Positions 18,560-26,167 of a stretch of DNA of 64,000 nucleotides are shown here, piece after piece. The notes under the pieces were generated by a model. The model saw nothing but the letters and a program-made list of their open reading frames with translations, was not told the origin of the DNA and did no database searches. Numbering within the stretch: position 1 is the stretch's first letter; each line of letters opens with the position of its first letter. The stretch is from positions 1 through 64,000 of the forward strand of contig CAZFLX010000009.1 of NCBI GenBank assembly GCA_964519885.1, given 5' to 3'. The stretch comes from GCA-002282575 sp964519885. GTDB taxonomy: Bacteria; Pseudomonadota; Gammaproteobacteria; Thiomicrospirales; Thiomicrospiraceae. Made by a program: the position numbers and the translations under genes.

Positions 18560-21305
18560 GGCACTTATCTTTAAAATCAAGGGAGGATTTATGGCGACGT
18601 TTACCCGCTATAAATGAAATGCTTTTTAACTTAAGATCCAATACCATTAATTCAATCGCTCTGGATAACTGTGCTTGATAACTCTCCATGTTAAAAATAC
18701 TGTGCCTTCCCCAAGGTTCTGTTCCAATATGCCAATGACCCAAATAGCAATCAATGTAATAAGGATCAACGTTGGTATCTAGTAGTCGGCCTCTTAGGTA
18801 ATGACGATTAGAGTTAGTTTTTAAGGCTTTAAGAGGAAACGGAGGTTTTACGTTGAAATGCTTGAAGGCCTTTTCTGCAAATACAAGAGCTGTAGTACGT
18901 TGGTAAGGAGTCGGGGTAAAACGAAATGAATCAGTGCTATCCTGAATGCTCATGGTTCGAAATAAAAACAAATCATGTTTTTTTGCAAATTTTTCATATT
19001 CGTGTTTAGGCTCATCTTCATGTTTAGACTTCTTTTTAGGCTCTGCATTAAAGACACCTTTCATTTGCTGTCTATTGGTTAAGCGAATTAAAAATTCACG
19101 TCTAATTTTTTCAAACTCTACTAGGTGGGACCTCACTTCAACGGGTACATAAACCCATCTGGTGTTGTATCCATCGTACATGTTTTTATCGTTAACAACC
19201 GTCCAGCCATGAATATTGATGTTTTCAGGCTTGATGTATGGATCCTCAACACTTCTAGTGCCTGTAACAAAAGATAGGATAAAATCCGTATAAAAATTTA
19301 ATAAATTGAAGCTATGCACCATATCAGGAGTAAAAAGAATGTTCTTATTGAACCGACGCTGATTTATTCTGATCAAAAATTTAATCGACCTGATTAGCTG
19401 CACAACTCTTTCTTCTCGTATATAAAATTTACTGCCGATACGATAATTATGCTGATGCTCAGTAATTCTTGCGCCAACGCCACTAATGGTTTCGATATGT
19501 TGGTTAAACACACGTTGCACAATGCTAGGCCTGCAACTCGCATAGTGCATTTGAGTTCTCCCTACACTTTTCACCTGATTATGAATGAGTGCACTTAACC
19601 ACAAATCACCATGTGCGCTTTTAAGCAGTGATTTTAAAATAAAACCTTCAATTTGATCGGTACTTTGATTAATATTAATAATACCTAAAGCACCATCAAA
19701 ATTCATAACCGAAATTTCTTTATAACCTTCAGAGATTAATCGAGTAGATATTTTACTGATCAGAATTTTCATAAAGATGGGTAGTTTTAGAGTCAGAAAT
19801 TCGTTATGTACTGGTACATAAATATCAGGATGTGCTATCAACTTGTATGGATAAGCAGAAATAGGTAAACATAGCTCTCTGCCATTTGCTCGTAAGGAAA
19901 CAGCGTCCTGACCTAACTTTTTCCCATCTGGAATTAGTTTAACAAACTTAATTATCCTACCTGTCGAGAAAAATATTAATAACGGCAGTAGCGTTTTTAC
20001 ATGCTTAATAAAATCATCAAGTGAATAGGATAATGCCATATTCAGTTGATTGATGATTTTGGAAAAAGCATTTTTGATAGTGGAGACAGGACTACCAACC
20101 ATTAAGAACTGTGCACTAAGGGCGAGATGATGATGTTTACTCTTGCTACTTGAAATCTTAACCATTGGATTTTTAACTTTGCATGGTAATTCCTCATCAA
20201 CCAAGTAGGTCAAACCGTCTGACTCATTTAGGTTGGACTCTCTTAAAAGATAAAGTTTTTCAATCTTAGCATTTTTAATTTTTTTATTGCTAATGATCGA
20301 TCCCTCTTCGTGATAAAAGCCATTCTCATCAGAAACATAGGCAAAACCAAATCTTCTTTTTCGATCAGCTCCTTCTTTTGTTCCTTCTCTCTGTTTTCCC
20401 TTTTTCTGACTATCTGGTTCAATCACAGCTTTGAAAAAACTGGACAACGCAGTTAACGTTTCTTTGGCATCCTGAATAACATTCAGCATTTCTTCTGTTG
20501 TTATTTTATTAGAGGATTTACTATCTCCATATAATAAAGCTGTGTATTCAGTAATCAATTGGTTAATCTTTTTTGGATCTAATAATGATTTATTTAAAAC
20601 GTTTTTCTTGTTTTTTAAAGTCTCTAATATTTCCTCGGCCGAACTCATTAGATAAAAATTATCTAGTTCAAGGTGCTCGTTAAAATAGTGTTTTTCTCTG
20701 TGTGAAATAGCTCGATACAAAGCATCATGCAATTTAGTGTTATGTTCACCCTTAAAGCCAACAGCTAAATAATTGAACGCATAAGCCTTTAATTTATTAA
20801 TTACTTCAAAACTGGCTAACAGTTCGTCCGTGATCATGGATTCATCATAAACGTATGGGTAAAATAAGAAGAAATTAAGTTTTCGCTCAGTTTGAAAATT
20901 CATAGGACTAAAATTACTAAGCAGTTTTTGTTCTATAAATTCCTCTACATCTTTGCTCGTTGTTTCTGGTTTGGAAATAGCTTTAATCACTTTTTCGACG
21001 CTAACATGCTTGTAAGAGCTCATGAAGTCTTCAGCTACACGTAGTAACAGTGTTGCCGTGTCGAAAAATGAGTTTAATTCTCCAAAAATATCCGCTTCAT
21101 TAGTAAAACCTTCTTTTAGAAACAAAAATTTTTCTAGCTGAGTTTGTATAAGATAACCATTACTCGGAATTTGAAGAAAATCTTTGAGCAAAATCACCCT
21201 GTCTCGTTGAGCTTGAAGTTTTGAACTCGCATCAATCATCAATTCCCAAAAATCACCTACAGGAAATAAATTACGAATCGCTGCTTTTGTTAATTTATGA
21301 TGCAT
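18552..21305 (-). CDS. giant tyrosine-recombinase-like protein (first of a pair)
   Basis: 917 aa. The first ~600 residues match nothing I recognise, and include a very basic linker near 300-320 (KKGKQREGTKEGADRKRR). The C-terminal part carries a recombinase active site: Arg in FVTGTRSVEDPYI near 681, a possible hairpin Lys in VVNDKNMYDG, HxxR in NRHYLRGRLLD near 835, His/Trp in YLGHWHIG near 858, and a candidate Tyr in FNMESYQAQL near 873. It is the upstream partner of the equally large next gene, with an 8-nt overlap. The pairing recalls multi-recombinase elements such as RIT trios or Gamma-Mobile-Trio islands, but these proteins are larger than typical recombinases and no third partner is visible. 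Confidence 0.75.
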   Translation of the reverse strand: MHHKLTKAAIRNLFPVGDFWELMIDASSKLQAQRDRVILLKDFLQIPSNGYLIQTQLEKFLFLKEGFTNEADIFGELNSFFDTATLLLRVAEDFMSSYKHVSVEKVIKAISKPETTSKDVEEFIEQKLLSNFSPMNFQTERKLNFFLFYPYVYDESMITDELLASFEVINKLKAYAFNYLAVGFKGEHNTKLHDALYRAISHREKHYFNEHLELDNFYLMSSAEEILETLKNKKNVLNKSLLDPKKINQLITEYTALLYGDSKSSNKITTEEMLNVIQDAKETLTALSSFFKAVIEPDSQKKGKQREGTKEGADRKRRFGFAYVSDENGFYHEEGSIISNKKIKNAKIEKLYLLRESNLNESDGLTYLVDEELPCKVKNPMVKISSSKSKHHHLALSAQFLMVGSPVSTIKNAFSKIINQLNMALSYSLDDFIKHVKTLLPLLIFFSTGRIIKFVKLIPDGKKLGQDAVSLRANGRELCLPISAYPYKLIAHPDIYVPVHNEFLTLKLPIFMKILISKISTRLISEGYKEISVMNFDGALGIININQSTDQIEGFILKSLLKSAHGDLWLSALIHNQVKSVGRTQMHYASCRPSIVQRVFNQHIETISGVGARITEHQHNYRIGSKFYIREERVVQLIRSIKFLIRINQRRFNKNILFTPDMVHSFNLLNFYTDFILSFVTGTRSVEDPYIKPENINIHGWTVVNDKNMYDGYNTRWVYVPVEVRSHLVEFEKIRREFLIRLTNRQQMKGVFNAEPKKKSKHEDEPKHEYEKFAKKHDLFLFRTMSIQDSTDSFRFTPTPYQRTTALVFAEKAFKHFNVKPPFPLKALKTNSNRHYLRGRLLDTNVDPYYIDCYLGHWHIGTEPWGRHSIFNMESYQAQLSRAIELMVLDLKLKSISFIAGKRRHKSSLDFKDKCHE

Positions 21306-21420
21306 TAAATCTACTCACACTGTAGCTGCTGCTTTGATATCACGGGAATAACAACTATTTCCACTATAATCTTGCTTAAATCATCTGAATTCAACCAAAA
21401 AATCGAAATCGAGCCACATG

Positions 21421-22578
21421 TCAGTCATCTTTATTGAGTAATTTAATATACTCACTGTAAATGTAAACACGACTTCTTTTTTGCCCTGTAATTTCTTTAA
21501 CAATGCCAAGCTCATTTTCTAAAGCTAACAATGTTTTATTGATAGTTGCTTGGCTTAGTCTTGTTTTTTCAGCTAGCTTGCTCACTGTAACAATCGGCAA
21601 CTCAAATAAGGCATCTAATATGAGACGAGCAGAGCCTGTTTGACGCCCTAAAATAGAAATACGTTGTTTATCACGCTCTCTAAGTTGATTGAGTTGCTGA
21701 GCCGTTTCTACTGCCTGCGCCGCTGTAGCTGCAACAGCATCAGCAAAAAATAATAACCATGCTTCCCAATCTCCCGTTACACGGACCTGTTGCAATTTTT
21801 CATAATAGATTTGACGGTAACGTTTGAAAAATACTGAAAGATACAGCAACGGTTGTTTGAGCACTCCAGCTTGCACCAAAATCAGTGGTATCAATAATCT
21901 ACCCAAACGACCATTACCATCCATGAATGGGTGAATGGTTTCAAATTGTACATGCGCCAAGGCAGCTTTTATCAGTGGATCTGTTTTACTGATTTCATCA
22001 TTCAAAAATTTTTCCAATTCAGACCAACAGTCGTGCAGCAAATGTGATGGCGTAGGCACAAAGTTAGCTTCATCTGCCCGGTGACCACCAATCCAAACTT
22101 GATTTTTTCTAAATTCGCCAGGACTTTTACTGACACCACGACCTGAAGTCATGAGTGCCGAATGCAACTTGGTTATAAAACGATAGGTAATTGGGTAGCC
22201 ATCATGAATCAGTTCAATGCCTAAATTAAGCGCTGCAACATAGCAAGATACCTCTTGTACGTCATCAATAGGCACACCAGGTTGCATTTCGAGCTCATAT
22301 AACATCAGATCACTAAGTGATGATTGTGTTCCTTCAATTTGAGATGACATGACGGCTTCTTTTCTGACATAACTATAAAGAAACAAGTGTGCATCAGGTA
22401 ACAATGTCGATATGGCATCAAGTCGTCCAAGCGCAAGCATTGCTTCACCTAACCTTGCCTGAAGTTTTTCAGATATGTCTAATGGAGGCACTGGTGGTAA
22501 AGCTGTGGGTACAAATGCCTGACATGCCACCCCGCCGGCAACAGTGCTAACAAATTTTCCAGTCCGACCTCTAATCAT
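21421..22578 (-). CDS. Fic-domain AMP-transferase with N-terminal inhibitory motif and C-terminal winged helix
   Basis: 385 aa. The active-site motif HPFMDGNGRLGR is complete. An N-terminal SSQIEGT fits the (S/T)xxxE(G/N) inhibitory helix, making it a class II, self-inhibited Fic protein of the Shewanella SoFic type. The last ~80 residues form a winged helix (VSKLAEKTRLSQATINKTL). Fic enzymes transfer AMP from ATP to hydroxyl side chains; the target here is unknown. It is the last gene before the right end of the island, read inward, with AGGA before the ATG. It could be a regulator, a defence gene or a maintenance gene; no separate antitoxin gene is seen. Confidence 0.92.
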   Translation of the reverse strand: MIRGRTGKFVSTVAGGVACQAFVPTALPPVPPLDISEKLQARLGEAMLALGRLDAISTLLPDAHLFLYSYVRKEAVMSSQIEGTQSSLSDLMLYELEMQPGVPIDDVQEVSCYVAALNLGIELIHDGYPITYRFITKLHSALMTSGRGVSKSPGEFRKNQVWIGGHRADEANFVPTPSHLLHDCWSELEKFLNDEISKTDPLIKAALAHVQFETIHPFMDGNGRLGRLLIPLILVQAGVLKQPLLYLSVFFKRYRQIYYEKLQQVRVTGDWEAWLLFFADAVAATAAQAVETAQQLNQLRERDKQRISILGRQTGSARLILDALFELPIVTVSKLAEKTRLSQATINKTLLALENELGIVKEITGQKRSRVYIYSEYIKLLNKDD

Positions 22579-22966
22579 GCTTCTAGTCCTATTAGGTAAA
22601 ATAACAGATTGCGCTATTTTAACTTAATAGCAAAAATAAAATAACAATGAAATTTATTTTAGCTAGCACCTAGGCATACGCACGCCCCAAGCATTACTAA
22701 AACATGTTAAGACAACCCAAAATGCCGCGACCTAATTTATGATTTAAAAAGTCAAAACCAAGGTCAATCGTCTTGTAATAAGCTTACGCTTTTTTCAAAT
22801 TAAAACAACTTTATCACATAGAAGAAGAGGAAAGCGTCCATTGTTACCTTGTCATAAATCAACATCCAAAGAACTCTGACGCAAAAGAGTCCTATGCTCA
22901 AAATACACAAGAGCTTAAACGCATGCTTTTTTGTTATATATTGATATTATTTGCTTTTAAAGCACA
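22579..22966. other. gene-free, AT-rich right end of the island
   Basis: No ORF with a ribosome site is visible on either strand. The stretch contains the presumed fic promoter near its left end and short T-tracts. Together with the strong hairpin that follows, it could hold a small rightward transcript, but nothing in the sequence identifies one. Confidence 0.4.
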
Positions 22967-23007
22967 AAAGCCAGATCAACTAACTTGTTGATCTGGCTTT
23001 GTTTTTG
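22967..23007 (+). terminator. strong rho-independent terminator, rightward
   Basis: A 14-bp perfect stem (22967-22980 with 22987-23000; arm GTTGATCTGGCTTT), a 6-nt loop and then GTTTTTG. The T-run lies on the plus strand, but no plus-strand gene precedes it inside the island. It may shield the attachment region from island transcription or end an unannotated RNA. Confidence 0.75.
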
Positions 23008-23063
23008 TTACTTTATGGATATTTATGACATTCTACCTATAAGGCTGTTGATCATTAAATAAC

Positions 23064-23103
23064 GATTAACAGTCCGTCGCTCTACCGACTGAGCTATCAG
23101 GGA
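23064..23103 (-). pseudogene. orphan 5' half of tRNA-Asn at the right island edge
   Basis: The first 40 nt of tRNA-Asn, identical to the copy at 12-51, ending inside the anticodon stem where the island sequence begins. The 3' half is missing, so no functional tRNA can form. It is the chromosomal 5' half displaced by integration. Confidence 0.85.
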
Positions 23104-23116
23104 ATCGATACAGATA

Positions 23117-23144
23117 ATTATAGCAGAGCTCGATTATTTTGCAA
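23117..23144 (-). promoter_or_regulatory. intact promoter in front of the orphan half tRNA
   Basis: TTGCAA (23139-23144) and TATAAT (23117-23122) with 16-bp spacing on the minus strand, as at the functional tRNA. Transcription would pass through the half tRNA into the island towards fic. Confidence 0.65.
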
Positions 23145-23256
23145 GGGGTTTGTCTTAAAAAACTTCCTCAACCCCTATTCTATCAGCCTTTACACAGTGA
23201 GTGAAAGACTGTGAGTTATTGGAATTACGGACTTTTTTGGCACAAATCAAAATCCG

Positions 23257-23564
23257 TCAACTTATTAGAAATTTATTCTGTGCCCATTTGGTGACCAAAC
23301 GGTGCCTTGGGCATTTCACAAGTGAGTGAAAGACAAAATGAGTGACAGACCTCTATTGAGAAGTTTCATCGTCAGCCATCTCAAATATATCAATATGTCA
23401 ACTTATGTTAATTTATAACACTCTACCTGTTACGAAGTAATATCTATAATTTTTATAAACTATAGCCAACATCACTGTACAACAGATCACACCAACCTTG
23501 ACATTGATTTCAAAAACCCTTAACCTAACTAACGTTAGTTCAATATCAAACCGGAGCATAGAAA
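23257..23564. promoter_or_regulatory. non-coding upstream region of the DsrE-like gene
   Basis: No gene is seen. It contains TTTGGTGACCAAA, a small inverted repeat near 23288-23300, a stretch with GAAAGACAAAATGAGTGACA resembling the repeats at 231-290, and the palindrome at 23527-23540. Confidence 0.4.
23527..23540. promoter_or_regulatory. perfect 14-bp palindrome, candidate repressor operator
   Basis: AACTAACGTTAGTT is a perfect palindrome 25 bp before the DsrE-like start and just ahead of its GGAG site. Its form matches operators of TetR-type repressors; the regulator is not in the window as far as I can see. Confidence 0.5.
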
Positions 23565-24071
23565 ATGAAAACCATCATCATGTTGCTAACAGCACTCAAC
23601 TTGGTCTTACTCATGCATGCGCCAGCTCAAGCAGACACGACCAACATCTATCACGATAAACGCGCTATAGCAAAAATGACCCAAGGCAAAGCCGTGTTTT
23701 TAGTCGATATGGCCGATGCTAAGAAACAAGCTTTTTACATGGATATTATTGCTGGTACGCATCAGAACCTCACCCGACAAGGGGTTAAACCGGAAATGGT
23801 TGTGGTGTACATTGGTCCATCGGTTAAGTTTTTAACCACCAAACCTTCTATGGAATTGGAAATTGAATCAGGAGAAGCGATACGGCAAATGCAAGCCACC
23901 TCCAAAAAACTGAAAGACTTGGGTGTTCACCAAGAAGTATGTAGTATTGCAACCCAAGTTTTTGGTATCGACAATGCTACCCTGTTTCCTGAAATGACGG
24001 TTGTCGGTGATGGATTTGTTTCTTTAATTGGTTATCAAACGCAAGGCTATGCACTAGTGCCTGTTTTTTAA
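23565..24071 (+). CDS. periplasmic DsrE/DsrF-like protein
   Basis: 168 aa with a clear signal peptide (about 1-23, ending APAQA). The mature part has the alternating beta/alpha pattern of DsrE-like proteins: VFLVDMADAKKQ, MVVVYIGPSVKFL and KDLGVHQEVCSIATQVFGID. A single cysteine lies near residue 127, where family members that carry sulfur often have one. The export signal sets it apart from cytoplasmic DsrE. It may handle sulfur or thiols in the periplasm; the exact role is unknown. It has its own GGAG site and stands alone beside the island. Confidence 0.7.
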   Translation: MKTIIMLLTALNLVLLMHAPAQADTTNIYHDKRAIAKMTQGKAVFLVDMADAKKQAFYMDIIAGTHQNLTRQGVKPEMVVVYIGPSVKFLTTKPSMELEIESGEAIRQMQATSKKLKDLGVHQEVCSIATQVFGIDNATLFPEMTVVGDGFVSLIGYQTQGYALVPVF

Positions 24072-24157
24072 TCGACTAGCATCTTCAAAAACCCACAGGC
24101 TTCAAATTAATATTTATGTTGATAGGATGCGTTTTCTAGAACTTAGTTGGTTGTTGA

Positions 24158-24772
24158 TTAAACCAGCCAAGATTCACAGCGCCAATAGTATGCCCCTTCT
24201 GTTAACCAACGCTCGGCGGTTAATAAGCATTGAATGGCCATTAGTTGGTGGTCGTTTGTAGGGGTTTCAACAAAGCGATTACCTTGATTTGTCCACAACT
24301 CAAGTATGTGAGATCGTGATTGTGTGCATCGTTTAATGTCATACACCCAATCTTTCTCCATACCCGATAACAGCATACTGGCACCGGGATGGGTTTCAAA
24401 TACCTCTGCTCCTTGCTGCCTCAACCTAGTGCTTAACGAAATACCGCGCAAGGTTAAGTACACCATCTTCGTCATCGTCGGCGCCATCACCCCTAAACGA
24501 TTCAAGCCTTGTGCATTCAGATAAGCACGCAACACCGCATCGCAATGACGATAACCCCCGCCATCTTGATAACTTAATGGTGCATCGATAAACGCTGAAA
24601 CGGGCAGTGACTGGTCTCGTTGCCAAGTTAAAATATCCTGATCTGAACAGTCACAGCGCCACTCAACCCTTCCGTCCAGATTACGCCATGCCATGCAGGT
24701 ATCGGCGTGATTGGCTGGACCCGAAAGATCGATACCCAATGCCTTAAAAGCTAAGAGTTCACCCGCTTTCAC
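24158..24772 (-). CDS. DUF429-family protein
   Basis: 204 aa from a GTG at 24772; the start is uncertain because no strong ribosome site is visible. The opening ALGIDLSGPANHADTC, the central AFIDAPLSYQDGGGYRHCD and the later EVFETHPGASM match the DUF429 family, which has an RNase H-like fold with conserved acidic residues. No function is established for the family. It lies downstream of the ene-reductase gene on the same strand, 36 nt apart, so the two may share a transcript. Confidence 0.7.
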   Translation of the reverse strand: MKAGELLAFKALGIDLSGPANHADTCMAWRNLDGRVEWRCDCSDQDILTWQRDQSLPVSAFIDAPLSYQDGGGYRHCDAVLRAYLNAQGLNRLGVMAPTMTKMVYLTLRGISLSTRLRQQGAEVFETHPGASMLLSGMEKDWVYDIKRCTQSRSHILELWTNQGNRFVETPTNDHQLMAIQCLLTAERWLTEGAYYWRCESWLV

Positions 24773-24808
24773 GAATGAGCCTAAGCAAAAACTGCAAGCT
24801 TATGGTCA

Positions 24809-25879
24809 TTAAGACGAAAACGTCGGATAGTCGTTATAACCCACTTCACCGGCGCTATAAAAGGTCGAAGCATCGGCTTGGTTTAAGGGTGCACCTTGCT
24901 GAATACGTTCGACAAGATCGGGATTAGCAATATACGCCGTACCAAAGGCAATCGCATCAACCAAACCAGACTTCACCGCTTGCTGAGCCTCTTCGACTGT
25001 ATAGCCCATATTAGCAATTAATACACCCTTGTAATGCTCACGCATAATGCTAAGCACATCACCACTTTGCTTACCGTAAAAATCGCTACGCATGAGGTGA
25101 ACATAAGCCAAACGATATTCATTGAGTAGCTGGGCAAGATGTTGCGTTAACGCTAAAGGATTCGTATCTTGCATATCATTAAAACTATTCAAAGGTGATA
25201 GTCTCAACCCTACTCTATCCGCAGACCAAGTATCACAAACGGCAGTGAGTACTTCACGTAAGAAACGACTACGATTTTCTAAAGAGCCACCATATTCATC
25301 ATCTCGGTGATTCGACCCATCACGCAAAAACTGGTCAATCAAATAGCCGTTTGCACCATGTACTTCAACCCCATCAAAGCCAGCCAAATCGGCATTACGC
25401 GTTGCCAAAGCAAAACCTTCAACTATTTCGGCAATTTCATCGCGCATTAAGGCTTTTGGCATGGTGTAGCCTTGTTTGCCTTTTGGCGTATAGACTTCTT
25501 CGCCTTGAATGGCTAGCGCACTGGGAGCAACGGGAACCCGACCCGCATTCAAATCTGGGTGACAGGCGCGTCCGCCATGCCAAATTTGTAACACAATTTG
25601 ACCGCCCGCTTCATGCACCGCATCAGTCACGCGTAGCCAAGCATCAATTTGCGCTTGGTTGTAAATGCCAGGCTCCTTCCAAAAGGCTGAACAACCTTCC
25701 ATCGCCATGGTTGCTTCGGCGATCAGTAAGCCCGAGCTAGCGCGTTGTGCATAGTGAGTAACCATGATATCACTGGGGATATGCCCTTCATCGGCACGGC
25801 AACGCGTTAAAGGTGCCATTAAGATTCGATTATTTAAGTGCAAACCACCCGCTGTTAGGGGGGTCAATAAGTCAGCCAT
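24809..25879 (-). CDS. FMN-dependent ene-reductase of the old yellow enzyme family (NemA-like)
   Basis: 356 aa, the usual length. It is a TIM-barrel flavoprotein with the family stretches RILMAPLTRCRADEGHIPSD, QIWHGGRACHPDLNAG and FDGVEVHGANGYLIDQFLRD, followed by YGGSLENRSRFL. These enzymes reduce activated C=C bonds and nitro compounds such as N-ethylmaleimide with NAD(P)H. The His in HGANGY-type and WHGGR motifs and the flavin-binding parts are intact. Substrate in the cell is unknown; detoxification of electrophiles is likely. The identity to nemA itself is probable but not tested. Confidence 0.9.
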   Translation of the reverse strand: MADLLTPLTAGGLHLNNRILMAPLTRCRADEGHIPSDIMVTHYAQRASSGLLIAEATMAMEGCSAFWKEPGIYNQAQIDAWLRVTDAVHEAGGQIVLQIWHGGRACHPDLNAGRVPVAPSALAIQGEEVYTPKGKQGYTMPKALMRDEIAEIVEGFALATRNADLAGFDGVEVHGANGYLIDQFLRDGSNHRDDEYGGSLENRSRFLREVLTAVCDTWSADRVGLRLSPLNSFNDMQDTNPLALTQHLAQLLNEYRLAYVHLMRSDFYGKQSGDVLSIMREHYKGVLIANMGYTVEEAQQAVKSGLVDAIAFGTAYIANPDLVERIQQGAPLNQADASTFYSAGEVGYNDYPTFSS

Positions 25880-26019
25880 GTCATTACCTCGATGATGAAT
25901 ATATCTTAAAGGTCAGTTGACCAATTCTTTATATTAGCACATTAAGAATGACTTATGTATTATACAAATCTTAAATACGAGCAGTCAGTTGCGGGTTACT
26001 ATTTGATGCGCTGAAAAAC

Positions 26020-26047
26020 AAAAACCCTGCACAATGGCAGGGTTTTT
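26020..26047 (-). terminator. terminator after the rpoD-tRNA transcript
   Basis: AAAAACCCTGC and GCAGGGTTTTT form an 11-bp stem with a 6-nt loop and T-runs on both strands, 27 nt past the tRNA 3' end. It probably also serves rightward transcription. Confidence 0.85.
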
Positions 26048-26073
26048 ACCGTCAAGTATTTAACTGACTTATT

Positions 26074-26150
26074 TGGTAGGACTGGTTGGGCTTGAACCAA
26101 CGACCAATCGATTATGAGTCGACTGCTCTGACCAACTGAGCTACAGTCCC
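26074..26150 (-). tRNA. tRNA-Ile2 (CAU anticodon, lysidine type)
   Basis: 77 nt on the minus strand, starting GGGACTGTAGCTCAG, with CAT in the loop CTCATAA and an encoded CCA end. The anticodon stem CGACTCATAATCG and the following TTGGTCG match E. coli tRNA-Ile2 rather than elongator tRNA-Met, so I call it the Ile tRNA whose C34 is changed to lysidine by TilS. It starts 17 nt after the rpoD stop. E. coli also has its ileX gene close to rpoD, which supports the call. The alternative is tRNA-Met. Confidence 0.8.
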
Positions 26151-26167
26151 AAACTCGGTTAATTACC

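Larger units (their letters stand above)
23064..23256. repeat. attachment-site direct repeat, right copy (island edge)
   Basis: Partner of the repeat at 12-204, same length of 193 bp and about 95% identical by eye. It includes the half tRNA, its promoter and about 150 bp of upstream DNA. It marks the right boundary of an element of about 23 kb. Confidence 0.85.

Noticed and set aside
15224..21305. The two giant recombinases as one gene broken by a frameshift
   Set aside because: Each has its own set of catalytic residues and a plausible own start, and the 8-nt overlap is a normal coupling arrangement.
22770..22800. Small hairpin AAGC/GCTT with a T-run as a second terminator
   Set aside because: The stem is only four or five pairs, too weak to support without transcript data.
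26074..26150. Elongator tRNA-Met
   Set aside because: The anticodon stem and variable region match tRNA-Ile2 better, and the location near rpoD agrees; Met remains a minor alternative.
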